Origin: Limnomonas spitsbergensis
Taxonomy: Eukaryota > Chlorophyta > Chlorophyceae > Chlamydomonadales
Assembly (NCBI GenBank): GCA_037349105.1
Contig: JAYJMM010000068.1
Location: 186,001 to 250,000, forward strand
Direction: 5' to 3'
DNA: 64,000 bases
Below the pieces are notes generated by a model that saw only the letters and a list, made by a program, of their open reading frames with translations, was not told the origin of the DNA and did no database searches. A program made the translations under genes and the position numbers. Below, piece after piece: positions 55,996-64,000 of the stretch; the stretch's first letter is position 1, and every line of letters begins with the position of its first letter.

Positions 55996-56453
55996 AGGGG
56001 TGTTTCCCCTAGCGCCTTAAACCATCGCGGTTTGAATCCGGTTGCTCGCGATTGCGATTTTTTCACGCCTTAAACCAAAACTGTTTCCACTAAAACCCGT
56101 GAAGTTCACAGCAAACTTCCTGGTGCCAGAGGTCTGATCTAGGGGTGCCGACCCATGCCGCGACGATTCGTGACCTCTGAACCACAAGTGTCGCCTCTTA
56201 TTTCGATATGGCAATAGAAATGGCGTATTTAATGACGAACGATCTTTCGCGCTTATATGGTTCATTAAACCAAGAGGCAACCAACTCACAGAATAGCTTA
56301 AACCTGGTCATCGACGAGGTATATGCTATCCTCGTATGCGTGGTTTCGGCCTCGAACAGAAAGGCCTAAACCGTGTCGGTTTGCGGCAGTTGGATCGAAA
56401 TTGGGCCTTAAACTGCGTCGGTTGCCCGATATAATACCAGTGGAGACAACACC
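55996..56453. mobile_element. PIF/Harbinger-type MITE (458 bp), complete
   Basis: Starts AGGGGTGTTTCCCCTAG and ends CCAGTGGAGACAACACC, with TAA at 55993-55995 and 56454-56456. It matches the family at 20582-21028 through its length (CCTTAAACCATCGCGGTTTG, ATCGACGAGGTAT). Confidence 0.85.
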
Positions 56454-56456
56454 TAA

Positions 56457-57180
56457 GTGAAGCCCCCAGATGGCCAGATCCAAACCTCTCCGGAGATGAC
56501 CCCATGGCCGGTTTCTGGCCACAGGAAACGTGATGTGGCGATTGGGGATTGGCGATTCGGAACGTCAGCAATCGTCAGCACCCTTCCCTTTCCCGCCCCC
56601 CCGGATCGAGGTTCGCGCTCCGGCCACGGGACTGGCATAACTTTCACCTGGAAATCGAAAAAATGCGCGCTTTCTAGCTAGCATATTTCGGCAGCGAACG
56701 GCCCCGTCTCCGAAAAGCCGTTTCAGTGCCGCAACCATACCCGTGGGTCATACGTCTCGCCCAGGCCACGCACCGGGCCCAACAAAACTTTACAGGCTCG
56801 CGAGATTTTTCTCTCTCTCGTGCGCCCATTTTGGCAGCATACAATGCAACTTTCGAAAAGCTCCATGTGTGTACGGTACTTTGTGGTTTCGTAAGCATAG
56901 TCTCGCTACAGTGACTGGCGTAAGGAAGCGCGACGCCATATTGCAAGTGTACGCATCTGGCAAATAGATTGCACGAAGTGTGGAAGACAGATTGAACAAG
57001 CTGGTAGCGGAACCTAACAAGCTTAACCGACACACGTCAGAGTTATGCAAAACAATCTGCAGAGTCGTGTATAAATATTATATTAACCGACACACGTCAA
57101 GGTTAACCAACAAATCTGAACAATCGTGTATGCCTAACACTAATGAATAGCATAGGCTAAGATAACAACTTGATACGTGG
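56457..57180. other. Region without a confident gene
   Basis: Frames on both strands around 56674-57050 have no recognised family. CCGACACACGTCA followed by GTTA occurs twice (57028, 57089). Confidence 0.35.
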
Positions 57181-57184
57181 ATAT

Positions 57185-57480
57185 AGTTCATTAGTTGAGA
57201 CAAACCAAGCACGGACGGGAGGGTGGGCGAATTTTACGTTGCAATTGATTCCACATACTCGTAATGTTCGCCATCGTAACAAATCGTTCCCGGAAGGCAT
57301 GAGGGCCTATCACTATGAAACATTTCCTAAATTGTCAAAATAAAAAATCCACCTTCTGTGGATTCCTGTTGCAACATTTTCATCCCATATGTGCCTATTG
57401 GATTGAAAAGTCAAGACGTCGTAAATTCGAATTGTACGGAAACGCGAATGTCTGGGTGTCGCATTAAGTCAAGTCTACTA
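57185..57480 (+). repeat. Dispersed repeat, copy 1 (partner 60955-61215)
   Basis: GTTGAGACAAA(C/T)CAAGCACG, GGGnGGGCGnAT, CATCGTAA, ATTGGnTTnAAAnGnCAAGA and CGTCGTAnATTCGAAT occur in the same order at 60955-61215. Family unknown. Confidence 0.55.
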
Positions 57481-57679
57481 GTCTACATGAGTACATCTTT
57501 CCCAAGCAGCCTAGCCGATGTCTTTAACCTAAATAACCCCAGGGGTCTTCGCACATTCCCCGGGTTGCTTTTGGTTCCCATGTGATGTGTAGCGTAACGT
57601 AAGGGATACCAGGGGGTAAATGTGTATGTATGTAATACTATGTCTGTAAGTAGGTGATTAATTGATTGAATGATTGAGT

Positions 57680-57930
57680 AAAAAGAATCTCCTTTGATTA
57701 AAATTCAAATTGTTGCAATGGATCATGCACGCACTGTGTGATGTATTCACCGAGCCAACAGTGTGAAAATGTGTAAATTTCGACTGTTCACCCGAAAGTC
57801 CGTTGAATACTTGAATTGCTACCGTTTTTCGCAGTCATCGCTTACATCTTCTCTTGTTGTTCGCAGTCGATATCAATCTGTCGGTATCCTTTATCAATCT
57901 TTTGTAAAGCTTTCGCGATGTTGTTCCTGT
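57680..57930 (+). repeat. Dispersed repeat (partner 39085-39345)
   Basis: See 39085-39510. This copy has a single unit. Confidence 0.55.
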
Positions 57931-58194
57931 GTGCAGTGAAACTAAACGTAATGGATAAAAGGGGGCAACATTTGTAGGTAAGTAGGTAGGTATGTTAGGG
58001 TATTTCCCCCCAAAACCCGTTGCAATGCGAAAAGGCAGCGACCAAGGTCGCCAATTGGCCTTTGTGAGCTAAGCTGGATTTAGGGCCCATCTCCAACTTG
58101 GCTTGGGTGCCGTCACATCAATCGCCTTTTCAGTCCTTGGGGTTGCTTGTTGGTGTGTTGGATCCGCTAAGCGGTGCAATTTTCCGTCAAAGGA

Positions 58195-58955
58195 CTTCCC
58201 TAGCTAGGACTCCAATGGCTAGGACTCCCCATGCTAGGACGCCCTTGGCTAGGACGCCCCTGGCTAGGACACCCCTGCTAGGACGCCCCTTGCTAGGACG
58301 CCCCCGGCTAGGACACCCCAGCTAGGACGCCCTTGGCTAGGACATTTCTCGCTAGACAGGACTCCCCTGGCTAGGACTCCCCTGGCTAGGACACCCTTGG
58401 CTAGGACTCCCCTGGCTAGGACACCCTTGGCTAGGACTCCCCTGGCTATGACTCCCCTGGCTAGGACTCCCTTGGCTAGGACTCCCCTGGCTAGGACTCC
58501 CCTGGCTAGGACTCCCCTAGCTAGGGCTCCCTTGGCTAGGACTCCCCTGGCTAGGACTCCCCTGGCTAGGACACCCTTGGCTAGGATACCCATGGCTAGG
58601 ACTCCCCTGGCTAGGACTCCCCTGGCTATGACTCCCCTGGCTAGGACTCCCCTGGCTAGGACTCCCATGGCTAGGACTCCCATGGCTAGGACTCCCCTAG
58701 CTAGGGCCCCCTTGGCTAGGACTCCCATGGCTAGGACTCCCTTGGCTAGGACACCCCAGGCTAGGGTTCCCCTAACTAGGACTCCCTTGGTTAGGACTCC
58801 CGTGGCTATGACTCCCCTGTCTATGACTCTCTTGGCTAGGACTCCCGTGGCTATGACACCCTTGGCTAGAATTCCCCTGGCTAGGACAACCTTGGCTAGG
58901 ACTCCCCCAACTAGGAGTACTAGGACACCCCAGGCTATAACTCCCTAAACCTTTG
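58195..58955. repeat. 15-bp minisatellite (TGGCTAGGACTCCCC)
   Basis: About 50 copies of TGGCTAGGACTCCCC with CCTTGG, CATGG and CTATG variants. The 15-bp period gives pentapeptide frames on both strands (LARTP, VLARG) up to 183 codons, which are artefacts. Confidence 0.93.
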
Positions 58956-59308
58956 GCTTCATGGCTTGGACTTCCCCAAACCCAAAACCTAGACACAAAC
59001 ATGATGATGGGTGCATTTCCCCACCCCTTCACACGGGATTTGTGACAGGTACTTGTGTCTTTTCTTTTTCTTGAACCATTCTCACTTTCCAGGGTTGATT
59101 TCTTTCGAGTGCGAACAACCACCAGCGTGTCGGTGCGATAACGCATGGTTTGCAATAGCTTTTATTTGGCAGTTGTAGGTGCCGAACTTGCAACTTCCAC
59201 TCGGCATTAGACTTTTTTAGTTACCAATACCACATAAGGCACATATTGCTAGCTTGGGAGGATGGCATCTTAGCAGATTTTGAATACATAACGCGTACCG
59301 TTGACCGA
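58956..59308. other. Region without a confident gene
   Basis: Nothing beyond short frames is seen. Confidence 0.3.
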
Positions 59309-59770
59309 ATAAAGTTCGCGCACCCCGGGTTTGAATATTTTAGCAAATCGTCCGCGCAGCAAAATAAGCTATGTGTCCGGACAGCCCAATTACCGCGCAG
59401 CAGCCATTTTAAGCAGACAGTTGTATTTGCTGAGCGCGCAGCCCTAGAGATATTATTAATACATGTCCGCGCAGCTACAAACAACAACTTCGCGCTGAGC
59501 ATATAGCCACTACATCACTACATACTGTCAGCAAAACAAAAATCATCGTTCGGGTGACTGAATGAACATGCATGGTGTCGAAATAGCAACCTTCACCTGC
59601 CTTGTCGTTGAGGCACAGTATCGAATAAGGACATTCGGTCCAAAGACTGTCCGCGCACCCCCCCCCCTCCCCAATCGTTTTTTTGCCTATGACAATCAAG
59701 TACGCGCAACGGAATTTTTCGAATTATTTTTACCGGGATGCTGTTTGCGCACCCCTAAAAGTACTTAATT
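59309..59770. mobile_element. Candidate element with CGCGCAC/CGCGCAG motifs
   Basis: GTTCGCGCACCCCGG, CCGCGCAGCAAAATAAG, CCGCGCAGCAGCC, GAGCGCGCAGCCC, CCGCGCAGC, CCGCGCACCCCC and GTTTGCGCACCCC recur at 30-100 bp in AT-rich sequence. The same words appear at 30215-30950. Regular spacing of one word suggests subterminal binding sites. Ends are not fixed. Confidence 0.4.
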
Positions 59771-60224
59771 TAAACGCGGTGTGAAACCGGTTCTACGGTA
59801 CAAAGAACCACATCGCTAATTCGCTGTTTTGATCTATGCCACACTTGAGGCGGAATACTACTTCGCAACCCAGCCCGTGTGTGCCGAGCGTCGCCGGTCG
59901 TTTGGGTAGGTTTGGTGGTGGGCCGGCGAGAGATGTCATCGCCCCGTAAGTCGGACAGACTGCAAGATCGTTTGCTATACATATCGCTTACACCAGACGT
60001 TGAGAACATTAGAACCAGATTGTTAATGCGCTCATTTTCATCAAAGGCGCACTTGCGGCGGAAGTCTACGTATCAAGTCAGTCCGGTGACGGCCGAGCGT
60101 CGCTCGAGGCAGCAACCAACCTGACGGTATTTGGGGACATCCATCCGAAGTTCGACGGATGGATATCCCCTCCGGACTGCGAAGGTGAAGAGGCTGGTGA
60201 GTCTAACTTAGAGTTCGTGGTGGA
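59771..60224. other. Region without a confident gene
   Basis: A plus-strand frame at 59879-60124 (LLYISLTPDVENIRTRLLMR) is protein-like but not recognised. Confidence 0.3.
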
Positions 60225-60500
60225 TGTGTGCAATTGCACATACAAGCGAGGCTGAATCCTTTCCACAAGCGACGCTGGATCCATTGCGGTATGCGCTGAA
60301 TCCATTGCACAAGCGAGGCATGATCTATTGTTCTTTCCTATTTCGGTGCGTACTTCACATTTTCTTGTCATCATGATTCCGAAATACCGAACAATTACTT
60401 GGGATTTAGGCATCTTGTTGACACAAATTGTGAAGTACGTACTGAAGTACGGCAATACAATGGATCCATACTCGCTTGTATAATGGATTCCGTCTGGGAT
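60225..60500. repeat. Fold-back element with arms of about 70 bp
   Basis: GAATCCATTGCACAAGCGAG (60298) and the following CATGATCTATTG, CGTACTTCACA pair with TGTGAAGTACG, CAATGGATC, CTCGCTTGTATAATGGATTC ending near 60490. The word GAATCC.TT.CACAAGCGA also occurs two more times just upstream. It is a fold-back type MITE; target duplication not resolved. Confidence 0.6.
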
Positions 60501-60954
60501 TCAGCCTATGTTACGCCTGCAAGTGGGATTTGCATTGCCATTATGGCAAAGCCGGCTTACTTAGGAGTGTTTGGGGATAGTAGAGCACCGCCTCCGTGCC
60601 GTATCTGAGTTCAACCCGAACAACCACCCAGAACAACATTGATGCTGCCTCGCTCTGCATCTCCGGCTGACTGCGCAACGCGACCACAAACCGTTGAAAC
60701 TCGAGCACCACCCCGAGCGCGTGCTACCCTCGCTACAACCACTGCCCTTCCGGTTGCACGCCTGCGTGTGGGCTTGGCCGATGCAGGCCTTTCCACAACA
60801 GCAGTTTCTGATCCGGGTACATGGCTACATTCCCGTGAACAGGGATGGCTACACGTTCGTAGCTGCTGGCCCTGATGCACCGTATCAGCCAATGCCCGCA
60901 AAAAATGCTGAGTTTAGGCCGATACTTGCACGCACTTCGGATACGTGGCTATGA
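60501..60954. other. Region without a confident gene
   Basis: A plus-strand frame at 60694-60954 (PQQQFLIRVHGYIPVNRDGY) is open and protein-like, and the opposite strand is open as well. No family is recognised. Confidence 0.3.
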
Positions 60955-61215
60955 TTCACACGTTGAGACAAATCAAGCACGAAAGAGGAGGGGGGGCGCA
61001 TTTGACGATGCATTTGATTATACATATTCGTGTTCACATCCATCGTAATGAACGAAACGATCAATGCATGTTTTCCAGGATGCTTCCAAGATGCTCGCTA
61101 ATTCTTATACCACAACCCTGCTATATATATTGGCTTCAAAGGCAAGACGTCGTAGATTCGAATCATTTTATTCGGGGGTGCGGTGTGCCACAATGCCGCA
61201 ATCGTGTACTTGCGC
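60955..61215 (+). repeat. Dispersed repeat, copy 2 (partner 57185-57480)
   Basis: See 57185-57480. Confidence 0.55.
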
Positions 61216-61399
61216 GCATCAGATAGTCTTGAAGGTTTCTTTAACCAGTTGTTTACAATGGGCCTCATTGTTTAGAATAGTCGGTTGTTTAGAACCTCTA
61301 CTTAGGACTACCTAAACCACTGTGCCTCTAAAAAGCGTTAAATCTCGCTAAAGGGGGTTTGCATTTAGAGACCAATTCCACTGCGTCTCTAGAAGTTGT

Positions 61400-62625
61400 A
61401 GTTTCAGAGAACATGGCGCCGGTATGGCGGATATACTGCGATGACCTAATATAATGGCAGTATTACACATTATACCGCCAGCACTAATACTGTCATCAGA
61501 TGCCGGTATACCGTCGATAACGGGCGGTTTGACGGTATGCCGGTATTGCGGTATTTGTACTACATTATACCGCCATACCGTCACATACTGCCAGTATAAG
61601 GGGCGTTATAACGTCGTTTTGGGCCTATATACTGCCATACCGCCATACCGGCTGCTGACATAGTTGGTTGAGTGAGCCATTATATCGCTAAACCGCCATA
61701 CCGCCATACCGGCAGCTCACCTGGATGGTAGACTGTGCCAGTATACCGCCATACCGCCATACCAGCAGCTCACCTTGATGGTAGATTGTGCCATTATACT
61801 GCCATACCGCCATACCGCCATACCGGCAGCTCATCTATACGGTAGGTAGTGCCAAAATACCGCCATACCGCCATACCGCCATACCGGCAGCTCACCTAAA
61901 TGGTAGGTTGTGTCATTATACCGCCATACCGCCATACCGCCATACCGGCTGCTCACCTATACGGTAGGTAGTGCCAAAATACCGCCATACCACCATACCG
62001 CCATACCGGCAGCTCACCTGGATGGTAGGTTGTGTCATTATACCGCCATACCGCCATACCGGCAGCTCACCATAATGTTAGGTTGTGTCATTATACCGCC
62101 ATACCGCCATACCGCCATACCGGCAGCTCACATATACGGTAGGTAGTGAAAAAATACTGCCATGCCGCCATCCGCCATACCGGCAGCTCATCTGGATAGT
62201 GGGTTCTGCCATAATACCGCCATACCGCCATACCGGCGGCTCACCTAGATGGTGGGTTGTGCCATAATACCGCCATACCGCCATACCGCCATACCGGCAG
62301 CTCACCTAGATGGTGGACTGTGCCATAATACCGCCGCAACGCCATACCGCCATACCGGGAGCTCACAGGTATGGTGGGTTGTGCTATAATACCGCCATAC
62401 CGCCATACCGGCAGCTCACGTGGATGGTGGGTTCTGCTATACATCCGCCATACCGTCATACCGACAGCTCACCTGGATGCTAGGTTGTGTCCTCATACCG
62501 CCATACCAACAGCTCAGCTAGATGGTGGGTTGTGCCATAATCCCGCCATACCGGCAGCTCAGCTAGATGGTGGGATGTGCCATAATACCGCCATACCGGC
62601 ATACTGCTATCATGCGGGCGGTGAT
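61400..62625. repeat. Nested tandem array: CCATACCG inside units of about 60-70 bp
   Basis: From 61660 on, about fourteen units each hold two to four CCATACCG octamers, then CCGGCAGCTCACCTnGATGG and TAGGTTGTGCCATTATA. The upstream part (61400-61660) has the same octamer in both orientations (CCATACCG and CGGTATGG). The array is not CRISPR-like because the intervening sequence is itself repeated. Confidence 0.9.
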
Positions 62626-62639
62626 ATAGAAATTTTAGG

Positions 62640-62900
62640 GCGGTGACACTGCGAGTTAGGGGTATAAAGTTTAAGGTTTAGGGTTTAGGATGGTGACAGA
62701 GCGAGCTAGGGCGGTGACACAGCGAGTTAGGGTGGTGATACTGCGAGTTAGGGGGTTGTGAATTAGGGTTTAAGGTTTAGGGTGTATGATGGAGATATAG
62801 CGATTTAGGGCGGTGACACAACGAGTTAGGGTGGTTACTCAATGAGATACGGGTGTGGGGGTTAGGGTTTAGGGCTTATAATGGTGACAGAGCGAGTTAG
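62640..62900. repeat. Telomere-like tract and 20-bp repeat (GGTGACACAGCGAGTTAGGG)
   Basis: TTAGGGTTTAGG-type words (plant and algal telomere repeat TTTAGGG) alternate with GGTGACACAGCGAGTTAGGG units, themselves ending in TTAGGG. It is an interstitial, degenerate telomere-like tract. Confidence 0.75.
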
Positions 62901-63433
62901 GACATTGACACAACGAGTTAGAAACAGCATACGACATACGACCTCCACAAACAGACCGACAAGGACCCAACACAACGAACACATACACCATGGAGACCAG
63001 AATGCGCGAACAAGGAGCGGAGACAAACAATTGGGGACCCCGAAACCACAATTCAGAAGTCGAAGCCAAACGCCAGACCCCGAAGGCGGAAGTCGGGGCA
63101 AAAGGCAGGACCCGCAGTCACGGACCGGAGCCAAATGTCAGAAGCCAGATACAAAAGCCTGGACCTGAAGTCAGAAGCTTAAGTCAGAAGCAGAAACGCA
63201 AGTCAAGGCCAAGGCATAACCCAGCCCAAGGGGGTGAAGCCGGAAACAAGAAGCAGATGAGACGGCCGGGGATTAGGGAGCAAAAGAAACACTAAAAGGA
63301 AACACCCCATCATATAAAATGTGAAACGACCCCTGGCTACCCCTACCCCACCCCGCCTCCGGAACCTAGTAAAACCTTAATTTCTGTCAAAAATCGGAAT
63401 TTTAGGGAGGGAGCGGGGTCAATTTCTACCAGC
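62901..63433. other. Purine-rich region without a confident gene
   Basis: AAGTCAGAAGC- and GAAGCC-type words recur loosely from 63050 to 63260. No gene is called. Confidence 0.35.
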
Positions 63434-64000
63434 TCAAAAGTGCCCTAACAATGGTGTCGATACATGTACATGGTTCACAAATGTCATTGCTCTTGCTACC
63501 ACCTGCCAGCTATCCACGCTAGAGACCACGAGGCTTATGAAACGAGAGGACACCTGCCCTGAGCACCATTTCGAGCCCCGAGCACATACCTCCGAAGGGT
63601 TCGAACATGACCACTCCCTCCTTTTCCAGGTCCCGTACCGCCTCCTCCGGCCCTGTGTGCCGCAGTAGCCCGGCAGGTCCTCCATGGAGTAAGAGAAAGG
63701 GCCCTGGCGGTCCCATAGACTCTGCTCCAGCCGCTCCTGCTGCTCGTAAGAGAAGTCGGGGTGCTTTCCGAGCAGCCATCCCTCCTTCGTCTTGACGTAC
63801 TCCAAATGGGGTTCCACCACCCCTCCATGCTGGAACATGTCGATCACCCTGGCTGCCTGCGGCTCGGCTTCTGCCGACGGCGCCCCCGCACTGGCGTTGC
63901 CCTCCTGGCCCCACCTGCCTTGCTGGCCGCCGGCGCCCCTGGCCCCGCTGGTCCTTCTGGCGGGCATGTCCACTGGCGGGCGCAACCATCGCGGCTGCTT
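63434..64000 (-). pseudogene. Ty3/gypsy pol fragment with methyltransferase-like motif, runs off the edge
   Basis: Reading leftward from the window end, one register gives YVKTKEGWLLGKHPDFSYEQ and then FSYSMEDLPGYCGTQ, the segment that precedes the reverse transcriptase in green-algal gypsy pols. Near 63640 the frame shifts, and the next register gives VMFEPFGGMCSGLEMVLRAG followed by a stop at about 63519. The FEPFGG-x-C-x-GLE pattern resembles motif I of cytosine-5 DNA methyltransferases (F-x-G-x-G-G-x-x-x-G-L). The reverse transcriptase itself is not in the window. The shift and the missing remainder show decay. Family memory supports the first part; the methyltransferase call rests on one motif. 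Confidence 0.6.

Noticed and set aside
58264..58948. Pentapeptide-repeat-like proteins (LARTP, VLARG)
   Set aside because: A 15-bp DNA minisatellite imitates a pentapeptide repeat; both strands are open.
61660..62625. CRISPR array
   Set aside because: The interval between repeats is itself repeated and unit length varies; a eukaryotic tandem array.

Overview
This window reads as nuclear DNA of a eukaryote with a large, repeat-rich genome, most likely a green alga of the prasinophyte or other chlorophyte kind. The reasons are one gene split by GT-AG introns, retroelements of types I associate with green algae (Ty3/gypsy integrase with a C-terminal PHD finger, gypsy pol with a methyltransferase-like motif, a DIRS-like element), TTTAGGG-like repeats, and many MITEs and minisatellites. 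The organism is inferred from family resemblance, not from a match. Almost none of the window is host coding sequence.

Layout. 1-9.5 kb: a decayed gypsy pol gene (plus strand) whose integrase is cut in two by a 7.2-kb element with 15-bp terminal inverted repeats; that element is filled with six different tandem arrays. 9.5-13.8 kb: minisatellites, a 237-bp direct repeat (LTR-like), the 3' end of a LINE on the minus strand, and an LTR-promoter-like repeat. 13.9-28.9 kb: a MITE zone with hAT-type elements (8-bp target duplications), a Tc1/mariner-type MITE nested in one of them at a TA, PIF/Harbinger-type elements nested in each other with TAA/TTA duplications, and degenerate tandem arrays. 31.2-37.9 kb: the one convincing host gene, a SpoU/TrmH-family RNA 2'-O-ribose methyltransferase on the minus strand with at least six exons. 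38-44.9 kb: short MITEs, minisatellites and a glutamine-rich reading frame. 45-55.5 kb: an 8.66-kb DIRS-like element (minus orientation) with 802-bp inverted terminal repeats and a 91-bp internal complementary region, inserted into a PIF/Harbinger-like element. 55.6-64 kb: further MITEs and tandem arrays, a telomere-like tract, and at the right edge a gypsy pol fragment on the minus strand with a methyltransferase-like motif.

The parts do not form a pathway. They form layers of insertion whose order can be read: mariner MITE into hAT MITE, PIF into PIF, DIRS into PIF, and a TIR element into a gypsy integrase. Three retroelements in the window carry modules that read or write chromatin or DNA marks (PHD finger, DIRS methyltransferase region, gypsy methyltransferase-like motif). 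That recurring theme, and the intact terminal architecture of the DIRS-like element, are the most interesting points.
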